A DNA stretch of 64,000 bases from CAXMST01 sp963712765 (GTDB taxonomy: Bacteria; Actinomycetota; Thermoleophilia; Solirubrobacterales; 70-9): assembly GCA_963712765.1 (NCBI GenBank), contig CAVQIX010000003.1:620001-684000 (forward strand), given 5' to 3'. Shown in pieces: positions 40,607-49,361 of this stretch (position 1 is the stretch's first letter; each line of letters begins with the position of its first letter). The translations under genes and the position numbers were made by a program. Under the pieces are notes generated by a model that searched no databases, was not told the DNA's origin, and was given only the letters and a program-made list of their open reading frames with translations.

Positions 40607-43006
40607 TTGCATCTCAAGTCGATAACCCTCAAGGGCTTCAAGTCCTTCCCCGAGCGCACGAAGCTGGAGTTCTCTCCGGGCGTCAGCGTGATCGTTGGGC
40701 CGAACGGCTGCGGCAAGTCCAACATCACCGACGGGGTGCTCTGGGCCCTCGGTGAGCAGAGTCCGCTCGCCGTCCGCGGCCAGAGCATGCAGGACGTGAT
40801 CTCCGCCGGCGGCCGTGACCGCTCCGCTCGCCGCAGTGCCGAGGTCGAGGTCGTGATCGACAACTCCGACGGGGCCGCCGGCGCGGAGTTCTCCGAGATC
40901 TCCGTCCAGCGCAGGCTCGGACGCGACGGCGACGGCGGCTACAGGCTGAACGGGGCCAACTGCCGTCTCGCCGACGTCACCGACGCCCTCTCCGACGCCA
41001 GTCTCGGTCGCGAGATGCACTCGGTCATCGGTCAGGGCAAGGTCGAGGAGGTCGTCCTCTCCAAGCCGAAGGATCGGCGCATGCTGATCGAGGAGGCGGC
41101 CGGCCTCGGCAGGCACCGCAAACGTCGCCGCCGCGCCCAGCTCAAGCTCGACAGAACCCGCTCCAACCTCGACCGGGCCCTCGACGTCGAGCGTGAGGCA
41201 CGCTCCCGATTGCGACCCCTGCGACGGCAGGCGAACGCGGCCGAGACCCACGCCCGACTCGAGAAGCAGACGATGGAGCAGCAGCTGCGGCTCGTCTGCG
41301 ACCGGCTGGCGATGGGCGACGGGGATCTCAGCGGGGCGGAGTCCGATGCCAGGAGCGCCCGCGACGATCGCGCCAAGATCGAGGCCGAGCTCACCAAGAT
41401 CAGCGCCAGGCGCTCCGCCATCGAGGAGAAGCTCGCCCAGCGCGAGGGTGAGCGGACCGCGGTGTGGGGGGATCTCACCGCGATGCGAGCCGCACACGAG
41501 CGACTTGGCGCCAGGACCGAGTCGATCGCCGCCCGCGAAGCCGAGCTCCGGGCGGCCGTCCGCCGACGCCGCGAGGCCCTCGGCGCGCTCGCGGCCGAGC
41601 TCCGGGCGACCGAGAAGGACGCTGAGGCGGCCGTCGCCGGGGAGCTCGAGGCGGCGGACAGGGCTCTCGCGGAAGCCGTCGCGGCTGTCGCCGCCGCCCG
41701 CACGGCCGACGACCTCGAGCCGCGGCTGGCCGCGCTCGCCCAGGTGCGCGCCGCCTCCGAGCGTGCCGGCCGATCGGCGCGTCGAGCCGAGGACCTGCTC
41801 GGCCACCGCCGCCAGGACTCGCTGGAGCGACGCGTGGAGGTTGAATCGGACCTCGTCTGCACGCTGTCCGACCTCTGTGGATCCCTGGGGCGTACCCGCG
41901 ACGCGGTCGGGGCCCGCGCCTCCGCCCTCGAGGAGAAGGTGGTCGGTCAGAGCACCAGCGACGGCCTCACCGGTGAGCTACGCGAGTGCTCCCGCGCCGA
42001 GGCCGAGCTGCAGACCCAGCTGCGGGCGATCGGCGAGCGGGTCACCGAGGCCGAGGTCAGGGCCGCGCATCTTCGCGACCGTCGCGAGGAGGCCGAGTCC
42101 GAGCGTAGGCGGATCGCAGCCCGCCTCGAGCTCGATACCGAGCCCTCGGCGGAGCGTCTGTCGGAGACCGATCGGGCCGACGCCGAAGCGAAGATCGAAC
42201 GATTGATTCGGCGCCGCGAGCAGCTCGGTCCGGTCAATCCGCTCGCCGAGCGGGAATTCGAGGAGGCAGAGGCCCACGTCGCCGAGCTCGAGGAGCAGCG
42301 CGAGGACACCGAGAGGGCCCTGGCCGAGCTGGAGAAGCTGATCCGCCAGACCGACCGCGAGATCAGCGCCGCGTTCGAGGAGACGTTCGCGGCCTCCTCG
42401 CGGAACTTCGAGGAGCTGATCGAGCACATGTTCCCCGGCGGCCGCGGGGAGCTACGGATAGTCGAGGCCGCGCGTCCGCGCCGCGTGCTCGGAGGCGCTG
42501 CCCCCGACGATTCGGGCGATCGCGACGGCGATGCCGGAGCGGAGAACGGCGAGGAGGCGGACGATCCGGAGGAACTGGAGGTGGCCGGACCGCCCGACGA
42601 CGACCGGGGGGTCGAGATCGAGGTCACCCCGGCCGGCAAGGCGACCAGGAGGCTCTCGCTGCTCTCCGGCGGCGAGAAATCGCTCGTCGCCCTCGCCTTC
42701 GTATTCAGCGTCTTCCTCGCCCGGCCCTCGCCCTTCTACATCCTTGACGAGGTCGAGGCCGCCCTCGACGACGCCAACATCGATCGCTTCCTGCAGCTCG
42801 TGCGTCGCTTCTCCGACCGGGCCCAGTTCGTGATCGTCACCCACCAGAAGCGGACGATGGATGCAGCCGACGTCCTCTATGGAGTCAGCATGCAGGACGG
42901 CGCGACCAAGGTGATCTCACGCAGGCTCCCGCGTGAGACCCGGCTCGTCGCCGGCGACGGGGACGACTCCGGGTCCGGCGCGGGATCGGGGTCGCGCGCC
43001 GCCTAG
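40607..43006 (+). CDS. smc: SMC-family chromosome segregation ATPase, short and without visible hinge
   Basis: 799 residues against about 1,150-1,200 for bacterial SMC. The head is complete: LKSITLKGFKSF, Walker A GPNGCGKSN (31-39), VIGQGKVEEVV, signature LSGGEK (686-691), Walker B FYILDEVEAALDD (D714, E715) and THQKRTM. Coiled coil occupies about 165-380 and 440-580, but between them there is no globular hinge with its Gly-rich dimer motif; C418 and C424 lie near the tip. An acidic insert (about 635-675) interrupts the C-terminal head. TTG start with a weak ribosome site. Placed between rnc and ftsY as usual for smc. Confidence 0.88.
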   Translation: MHLKSITLKGFKSFPERTKLEFSPGVSVIVGPNGCGKSNITDGVLWALGEQSPLAVRGQSMQDVISAGGRDRSARRSAEVEVVIDNSDGAAGAEFSEISVQRRLGRDGDGGYRLNGANCRLADVTDALSDASLGREMHSVIGQGKVEEVVLSKPKDRRMLIEEAAGLGRHRKRRRRAQLKLDRTRSNLDRALDVEREARSRLRPLRRQANAAETHARLEKQTMEQQLRLVCDRLAMGDGDLSGAESDARSARDDRAKIEAELTKISARRSAIEEKLAQREGERTAVWGDLTAMRAAHERLGARTESIAAREAELRAAVRRRREALGALAAELRATEKDAEAAVAGELEAADRALAEAVAAVAAARTADDLEPRLAALAQVRAASERAGRSARRAEDLLGHRRQDSLERRVEVESDLVCTLSDLCGSLGRTRDAVGARASALEEKVVGQSTSDGLTGELRECSRAEAELQTQLRAIGERVTEAEVRAAHLRDRREEAESERRRIAARLELDTEPSAERLSETDRADAEAKIERLIRRREQLGPVNPLAEREFEEAEAHVAELEEQREDTERALAELEKLIRQTDREISAAFEETFAASSRNFEELIEHMFPGGRGELRIVEAARPRRVLGGAAPDDSGDRDGDAGAENGEEADDPEELEVAGPPDDDRGVEIEVTPAGKATRRLSLLSGGEKSLVALAFVFSVFLARPSPFYILDEVEAALDDANIDRFLQLVRRFSDRAQFVIVTHQKRTMDAADVLYGVSMQDGATKVISRRLPRETRLVAGDGDDSGSGAGSGSRAA

Positions 43007-43053
43007 AACGGGCCGACTCCGACCCGGAGGCATATTCGGCCATCTCCGGCCGG

Positions 43054-43059
43054 TACGCT
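43054..43059 (+). promoter_or_regulatory. -10 hexamer TACGCT for ftsY
   Basis: TACGCT ends 9 bases before the GTG at 43069. Confidence 0.5.
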
Positions 43060-43068
43060 CAGCTGCTC

Positions 43069-44082
43069 GTGGCGACCTCCTGGACAGACCTGATTGTCAG
43101 CGCCGACGACGCGGCTGAACTGACCGAGCCCCGTGAGGCGGAAGCTGAGGGTGGGGCCTCCTCAGGGCATCCACGCCGCGGTGTCTTCCGCCGGTTGCGG
43201 GAGAGCCTCGCTACCAGCCGCGAGGCACTCACAGCCGAGATCGGCTCATCGCTGTTCGAGACACTTGATTCCGAGACCTGGGAGCGACTCGAGGAGGCCC
43301 TGATCATGGCCGACGTGGGCGCTCGGACCACGGCCGAGGTCGTCGGCCGGCTCGAGGGCGAGGTCGAGGCCGGCAAGGTCGATGGCGCCGACGCCGTCCG
43401 CGAGCGGCTGATCGAGCTGCTCGCCGAGCTCGCCGACGTCGGCGAGGGCCGGATCGAGCTGCGGAAGCGCCCTTCGGTGGTTCTCGTCGTCGGCGTCAAC
43501 GGCACCGGCAAGACGACGACGATCGGCAAGCTCGCCAACCGCCTTCGGGGGATGGGACTCTCGGTGCTGCTGGCCGCGGGCGACACCTACCGCGCCGCCG
43601 CGGTGGAGCAGCTTGGGACCTGGGCAGAGCGGTCCGGCTGCGAGATCGTCCGGGCCGAGACCGGCCAGGATGCCGGCGCGGTGATCTTCGACGCGATCGC
43701 CAAGGCGGAGGCCCGTGGAACCGACGTGGTCCTGATCGACACGGCGGGTCGGCTCCACACCCGGACCGACCTCATGGAGGAGCTCTCCAAGGTCAACCGG
43801 GTGATCGAGAAGAAGCTGGGGGAGGGCCCGGCGGAGACCCTGATCGTGGTCGACTCGACCACCGGTCAGAACGGCCTCAGGCAGGCGAAGATCTTCAGCG
43901 AGGCGGTCGCCGTCGACGGGGTGGTCTTGACCAAGCTCGACGGCACGGCCAAGGGCGGCATCGCTCTTGCGATTGCGGGCGAGCTCGGGATCCCGGTGAA
44001 GCTGATCGGCGTCGGTGAGGGCATCGAGGACCTGCGTCCCTTCGACGCCCGCGAGTTCGCGACCGCGCTGCTGGGCGAGTAG
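43069..44082 (+). CDS. ftsY: Signal recognition particle receptor FtsY
   Basis: 337 residues with a short acidic N-terminus in place of the long A domain, then the N domain and the G domain: GVNGTGKTTTIGKLA, DTYRAAAVEQL, DTAGRLHTRTDLMEEL and TKLDGTAKGG. It docks Ffh-bound ribosomes at the membrane. Leaderless-type GTG start. ffh follows with its own -10. Confidence 0.96.
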   Translation: MATSWTDLIVSADDAAELTEPREAEAEGGASSGHPRRGVFRRLRESLATSREALTAEIGSSLFETLDSETWERLEEALIMADVGARTTAEVVGRLEGEVEAGKVDGADAVRERLIELLAELADVGEGRIELRKRPSVVLVVGVNGTGKTTTIGKLANRLRGMGLSVLLAAGDTYRAAAVEQLGTWAERSGCEIVRAETGQDAGAVIFDAIAKAEARGTDVVLIDTAGRLHTRTDLMEELSKVNRVIEKKLGEGPAETLIVVDSTTGQNGLRQAKIFSEAVAVDGVVLTKLDGTAKGGIALAIAGELGIPVKLIGVGEGIEDLRPFDAREFATALLGE

Positions 44083-44106
44083 GCGATCGCGCGGGCTCCG
44101 CCCGGC

Positions 44107-44112
44107 TAACCT
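44107..44112 (+). promoter_or_regulatory. -10 hexamer TAACCT for ffh
   Basis: TAACCT ends 8 bases before the ffh ATG at 44121. Confidence 0.55.
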
Positions 44113-44120
44113 CCCCGGCG

Positions 44121-45476
<1,356 letters not shown>

Positions 45477-45494
45477 CCTCCCGCGCCGCTTCCC

Positions 45495-45749
45495 ATGGCA
45501 GTACGAATCAGATTGAGACGAGCGGGTTCGAAGAAGAACCCGCAGTGGCGCATCGTCGTCGCCGACAAGCGCTCCCCGCGTGATGGGCGGTCGATCGAGA
45601 CGATCGGCAGCTACAACCCGCAGACCGAGCCCTCCCAGGTCACCATCGACACCGATCGGGCACAGCATTGGATCGACAACGGTGCCCAGCCCTCCCGCAC
45701 GGTCGCCAAGCTGCTGCGCACCGAGGGCGTCGAGGTCCGCGGCTCCTAG
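45495..45749 (+). CDS. rpsP: Small ribosomal subunit protein bS16
   Basis: 84 residues. AVRIRLRRAGSKKNPQWRIVVAD is the family start, followed by GRSIETIGSYNPQ and RAQHWIDNGAQPSRTVAKLL. First gene of the rpsP-khpA-trmD unit. Confidence 0.97.
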   Translation: MAVRIRLRRAGSKKNPQWRIVVADKRSPRDGRSIETIGSYNPQTEPSQVTIDTDRAQHWIDNGAQPSRTVAKLLRTEGVEVRGS

Positions 45750-45759
45750 CCGCCTGCAG

Positions 45760-45990
45760 ATGCGGGATCTGGTCGAGTTCCTCGTCCGCTCGCTGGTCGA
45801 TGAGCCTGAGGCCGTCTCCGTCGAGGAGTTCGACGAGGATGGCGATCTCGTGCTCGAGGTCACCGTTGCCGGCGACGATCTCGGCCGCGTGATCGGACGG
45901 GGAGGCAGGATCGCGAACGCGATCCGTACCGTGGCCCGCGCCGCTGGCGCTCGTGACGAGCGCCGCGTGATCGTCGACATCCTCGACTGA
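45760..45990 (+). CDS. khpA: KH-domain RNA-binding protein KhpA
   Basis: 76 residues. MRDLVEFLVRSLVDEPEAV is typical of the YlqC/KhpA family, and GRVIGRGGRIANAIRTV carries the KH GXXG loop. It binds RNA, often as a heterodimer with KhpB/Jag. It lies 10 bases after rpsP and 10 before trmD; rimM, commonly next, is absent. Confidence 0.92.
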   Translation: MRDLVEFLVRSLVDEPEAVSVEEFDEDGDLVLEVTVAGDDLGRVIGRGGRIANAIRTVARAAGARDERRVIVDILD

Positions 45991-46000
45991 GCACCCGCCC

Positions 46001-46687
46001 TTGAAGCTCGACTTCTTCACGCTCTTCCCGGAGTGGTTCGACTGGTTCGCCGAGCAGCGCCACGTCGCCAACGCCGTACGCGAGGGGAGCGAGATCCGCC
46101 GTTTCAACTACCGCGACTCGACCCCGCTGGGCGCCGGCCAGGTCGACGACTCGCCCTACGGCGGAGGCGCCGGGATGGTGATGCGGGTCGATGTGGTCGA
46201 CGCGGCCCTGGAGGCCGCCTACGGCTCACACGGACCGCGGCCCAAGATCCTGTTGATGGCGCCGTCGGGGCGGATGCTCGATGATGCGCTCGCCACCGAG
46301 CTCGCGGCTGAGCCGCACCTGGCGCTGCTCTGCGGCCGCTACGAGGGCGTCGATGAGCGCGTTCGCGACCACCTCGCCGACGAAGCGATCTCGATCGGCC
46401 GCTACGTCCTCGCCGGCGGCGAGCTGGCGGCGATGGTCGTCGCCGACACCGCGATCCGCAAGCTGCCGGGGGCACTTGGTCACGCCGACAGCGTCGTAGA
46501 GGAGTCCTTCTCGGAGGCGCTGGGCGGCGCCCCCGAGTACCCGCACTACACCCGACCGCCGACCCATCGCGGCTGGGGCATACCCGAGGTCCTGCTCTCG
46601 GGTGACCACGGTGCCGTGCGCGAGTGGCGTCTCGCCCAGAGTCGCGCCCGGGCCGAGGCCGCCGCCGGCGCGCCCGACCAGGACTGA
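46001..46687 (+). CDS. trmD: tRNA (guanine(37)-N1)-methyltransferase
   Basis: 228 residues. LDFFTLFPEWFD, YGGGAGMVM, LLCGRYEGVDERV, SIGRYVLAGGELAAMV and the trefoil-knot region VLLSGDHGAVREWR identify TrmD. It makes m1G37. The start is a TTG, and the protein lacks nothing evident although it is slightly short of the E. coli enzyme (255). Confidence 0.96.
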   Translation: MKLDFFTLFPEWFDWFAEQRHVANAVREGSEIRRFNYRDSTPLGAGQVDDSPYGGGAGMVMRVDVVDAALEAAYGSHGPRPKILLMAPSGRMLDDALATELAAEPHLALLCGRYEGVDERVRDHLADEAISIGRYVLAGGELAAMVVADTAIRKLPGALGHADSVVEESFSEALGGAPEYPHYTRPPTHRGWGIPEVLLSGDHGAVREWRLAQSRARAEAAAGAPDQD

Positions 46688-46695
46688 CCGTTCGC

Positions 46696-46701
46696 TACCA
46701 T
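46696..46701 (+). promoter_or_regulatory. -10 hexamer TACCAT ahead of the rplS leader terminator
   Basis: TACCAT would start transcription near 46708, directly before a terminator hairpin (46713-46744). No better promoter is visible between the terminator and rplS. Confidence 0.5.
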
Positions 46702-46712
46702 TGCGCCGACTT

Positions 46713-46744
46713 CGCGCGGGCCGACCCGGCACGCGCGCTTTTTT
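46713..46744 (+). terminator. Intrinsic terminator between trmD and rplS
   Basis: CGCGCG (46713-46718) pairs with CGCGCG (46732-46737), with an inner GCC/GGC stem (46720-46722 / 46728-46730) and a 5-base loop, then C and TTTTTT (46739-46744). It can end the rpsP-trmD transcript or act as an attenuator for rplS. Confidence 0.75.
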
Positions 46745-46783
46745 CGCCCCGAGGGCCAGTCCCTCTCCGTCGAGACGATTCAG

Positions 46784-47455
46784 ATGAGCACGATCATTGA
46801 CAGCATCGAGAAGGAGCAGCTGCGCCGCGTCCCGCGCTTCCAGGCGGGCGATCGCGTGCGCGTTCACTTTCAGGTGATCGAGGGTTCACGGACCCGTACG
46901 CAGGTCTTCGAGGGCGTCGTGATCAAGCGGCAGGGCAGCGGCGCGCGGGAGACCTTCACCGTGCGCAAGCAGTCGTTCGGCGTCGGAGTCGAACGGACCT
47001 TCCCCCTTCATTCCCCGAAGATCGAGCAGCTCGAGGTCGCCGCTCGCGGCGATGTCCGCCGCGCCAAGCTCTACTACCTCCGCGACCGCGTCGGCAAGGC
47101 CGCCCGCGTGGCCGAGCGCCGCTGGGGAATCGAGGAGGACGTGCTCGCGACCGACGAGGAGGAGGCTCCCGTCGACTCCGAGGGCACCCCGCAGACCGAG
47201 GCCGAGGTCGAGGTCACCGAGGTCGAGGAGGACTCTGCCGACGCCGAGGAGACCGACGGTGGCTCAGCCGAAGCGAGCGCCGAGGTCGAGACCGCAGCCG
47301 ACGAGACCACCCCCGAGCAGGCCGAAGAGGGGCGCGACCCCGGCGACACCGCCGAGGCTGAGGATGAGGCCGTCGACGAGCCCGATGCCGAGAACCAGGC
47401 GAGCGGGTCCGAGGAGGATTCCGCCGAGGACGAGGCGTCCGAGCGGGACGGCTGA
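46784..47455 (+). CDS. rplS: Large ribosomal subunit protein bL19 with acidic C-terminal extension
   Basis: 223 residues, about twice the usual 115. Residues 1 to about 112 are a normal L19 core (RFQAGDRVRVHFQV, EGVVIKRQGSG, VGVERTFPLHSP, RRAKLYYLRDRVGKAARV). The remaining 111 residues are almost only Glu, Asp, Ala, Ser, Thr and Gly, highly acidic and probably disordered. The reading frame is unbroken. The tail's function is unknown. Confidence 0.94.
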   Translation: MSTIIDSIEKEQLRRVPRFQAGDRVRVHFQVIEGSRTRTQVFEGVVIKRQGSGARETFTVRKQSFGVGVERTFPLHSPKIEQLEVAARGDVRRAKLYYLRDRVGKAARVAERRWGIEEDVLATDEEEAPVDSEGTPQTEAEVEVTEVEEDSADAEETDGGSAEASAEVETAADETTPEQAEEGRDPGDTAEAEDEAVDEPDAENQASGSEEDSAEDEASERDG

Positions 47456-47520
47456 GGGCCGGCGGGGACTGAGCCCTGATTCCGCGCCCGAAGACAACGC
47501 TCGGTGCCTTCATCGAGCTG

Positions 47521-48090
47521 GTGCTGATCGTCGCGTTCGCGATCGGTCTAGCCCTCCTGATCCAGGCCTACCTGGTCAAGCCGTTCCAGATTCCGTCGGG
47601 CTCGATGATCCCGACGCTGGAGATCAACCAGCGGGTCCTGGTGAATCGCACCAGCTACCGCTTCGGCGACCCCTCGATCAACGACATCGTCGTCTTCCAC
47701 CCTCCGCTCGGAGCCGACGGCCCCGGCCCTACCTGCGGGGTTCGCCGTAAGGAGGGCGAGGCCTGTTCGATGCCGGTCGGCGAGCGCTCCGACACCAACT
47801 TCATCAAGCGAATGGTCGCCGGGCCGGGGGACACCCTCCGAATCGAGGGCGGTGTCCCGATCGTCAACGGCAACCGAGCCGAGGAGGACTTCACGCGGCC
47901 CTGCCGCAGCGCCGGCGGCGGCTGCGACCTCCCGAGGGAGATAACCATTCCACCCGACCACTACTTCATGATGGGCGACAATCGTGGGCAGAGCGACGAC
48001 AGCCGATTCTGGGGACCCGTTCCAAGCAAGTGGATCATCGGTAAGGCCTTTGCGACCTACTGGCCGCCAAACCGCGTCGGCATCTTCTAG
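47521..48090 (+). CDS. lepB: Signal peptidase I
   Basis: 189 residues from this GTG. One N-terminal membrane helix, the catalytic Ser in IPSGSMIPTL, the catalytic Lys in FIKRMVAGPGDTL, and the box GDNRGQSDDSRFWGPV. It cleaves Sec/Tat signal peptides. In-frame sequence upstream (IPRPKTTLGAFIEL) looks like the natural N-terminus but has only CTG (47476) or ATT (47479) as possible starts after a TGA at 47470, so the true start may be non-canonical. Confidence 0.92.
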   Translation: MLIVAFAIGLALLIQAYLVKPFQIPSGSMIPTLEINQRVLVNRTSYRFGDPSINDIVVFHPPLGADGPGPTCGVRRKEGEACSMPVGERSDTNFIKRMVAGPGDTLRIEGGVPIVNGNRAEEDFTRPCRSAGGGCDLPREITIPPDHYFMMGDNRGQSDDSRFWGPVPSKWIIGKAFATYWPPNRVGIF

Positions 48091-48805
48091 CGACGAGGCC
48101 GTCACCTCTGACGAGCGGTCCTCCCGGCGCCGTCGCCGCCGGCACCGCAAGGGCAGCGACGGCCGCCGCACCGCCTGGCTCTTCCGCTTCGATCAGCAGT
48201 TCGGTCACCGCTGGGTGGCCGGCGCAGACGAGGCCGGGCGCGGCTGCCTCGCGGGCCCGCTGGTCGCCGCCGGCGTCCTGATCGACTACCGCGGCCTCGG
48301 CCGGGCCGAGCGCCGGGCGCTGGCGGGCCTCGACGACTCCAAGCGCAAGTCACACGAGGAGCGCGAGGCGCTGTATCCGGCGGTGCTCGCGGTTGCCGCC
48401 AGGGTGACGGTGATCGCCCGCTGCGCCCGCGGGATCGACTCCCGGGGCCTGCACGTGACCAATCTGCAGGCCTTGGCCGACTGCCTCGGCCGTGTTGCCG
48501 TGCCGGGGGCGAAGTGCCTCAGCGACGGCTTCGCGCTCGGCTCCCGCTGCCGGGTTCCGCATGAGCCGGTGGTCGGCGGCGATGCTCGCAGCGCCGCGAT
48601 CGCAGCCGCCTCGGTGGTTGCCAAGGTCACCCGCGACCGCTACATGGAGCGGGCGGGGGAGGAATACCCCGGATGGGAGTTCGAGGGCAACGTCGGCTAC
48701 AGCACCGCCGAGCACCGCGAGGCGATCGGACGCAACGGGATCAGCGAGTTGCACCGCCGCTCCTTCGCCTCGACCGCGTATTCCCAGCTCGAGCTCGGCG
48801 CCTGA
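48050..48805 (+). CDS. rnhB: Ribonuclease HII
   Basis: About 251 residues. VAGADEAGRGCLAGPLVAA holds the DEAG metal site, LDDSKRKS, SDGFALGS and the second catalytic part KVTRDRYM follow. It removes ribonucleotides from DNA. The start is uncertain: between the lepB region and the conserved domain the only candidates are this TTG (overlapping lepB by 41 bases), a GTG at 47984, or a late GTG at the DEAG motif. An Arg-rich stretch (RRRRRRHRK) precedes the domain. Confidence 0.9.
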   Translation: MRPTGRQTASASSSDEAVTSDERSSRRRRRRHRKGSDGRRTAWLFRFDQQFGHRWVAGADEAGRGCLAGPLVAAGVLIDYRGLGRAERRALAGLDDSKRKSHEEREALYPAVLAVAARVTVIARCARGIDSRGLHVTNLQALADCLGRVAVPGAKCLSDGFALGSRCRVPHEPVVGGDARSAAIAAASVVAKVTRDRYMERAGEEYPGWEFEGNVGYSTAEHREAIGRNGISELHRRSFASTAYSQLELGA

Positions 48806-48816
48806 CGCCGCACTCG

Positions 48817-49194
48817 TCAGAAGGCCGCCGGGATGTGCTCGATCGCCACGATCCGATCGACCGGTCCGACGCAGACGCCGAAGGCGTCGAAGCGAACCTG
48901 GGCGTAGCGAGGGGGGCGCGGGCACTCGCACAGCCATGCCCGGGCGAGGCTGCGGACCTTGAGCTGCTTGCGCGGGCCGACCGACTCGAGTGAGCGCCAA
49001 GCGTCGGCGGGGCCGCGCCCACGCAGGGCCTTGATCTCCGCAAAGACCAGCGTCTCGCGCTCGAGGAAGATCAGGTCGAGCTCGCCGTAGCGCGTCCGCG
49101 CGTTGCGCTCGACGATCCGGCAGCCGGCTCGCGCGACCGCCTCCGCGACCGCCGCCTCGCCGATCTCTCCCGTGCGCCTCCGGAGCCCGCTCAT
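48817..49194 (-). CDS. YraN/UPF0102 family nuclease-like protein
   Basis: 125 residues. GEIGEAAVAEAVARAGCRIV, NARTRYGELDLIFLE and LVFAEIKALRGR are the restriction-endonuclease-like (E-x-D...E-x-K) core of the YraN family. Function not established. It is normally encoded on the same strand between rnhB and comM; here it is inverted relative to both. Confidence 0.88.
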   Translation of the reverse strand: MSGLRRRTGEIGEAAVAEAVARAGCRIVERNARTRYGELDLIFLERETLVFAEIKALRGRGPADAWRSLESVGPRKQLKVRSLARAWLCECPRPPRYAQVRFDAFGVCVGPVDRIVAIEHIPAAF

Positions 49195-49268
49195 GGGTTC
49201 GATGCTTGCGGTCGCGGGCTCATCGATGTGAGGCGCTGTCAGTCGCCTCGCTGACCGTTTCGTGCCGA

Positions 49269-49287
49269 TTCCCGGCGCCGGCGGGAA
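49269..49287. repeat. 19-bp near-perfect palindrome between yraN and comM
   Basis: TTCCCGGCGCCGGCGGGAA is symmetric about 49278 in 8 of 9 pairs, which suits a dimeric regulator. A second small repeat, GAGGCG/CGCCTC, lies at 49230-49249. The 167-base gap has no gene. Confidence 0.45.
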
Positions 49288-49348
49288 CCGGCATCGAGAA
49301 GGCGCAGATCAGGCACGAAGGGCCCCCCATCGGTCACAGCGCCGGCCC

Positions 49349-49354
49349 TAGCTT
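49349..49354 (+). promoter_or_regulatory. -10 hexamer TAGCTT for comM-dprA-thiD
   Basis: TAGCTT ends 7 bases before the comM ATG at 49362, and decides that start. Confidence 0.55.
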
Positions 49355-49361
49355 CATCTCC

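Noticed and set aside
47984..48049. GTG at 47984 as the start of rnhB
   Set aside because: It would overlap lepB by more than 100 bases and add a segment with no family likeness; the TTG at 48050 is the smaller compromise, itself uncertain.
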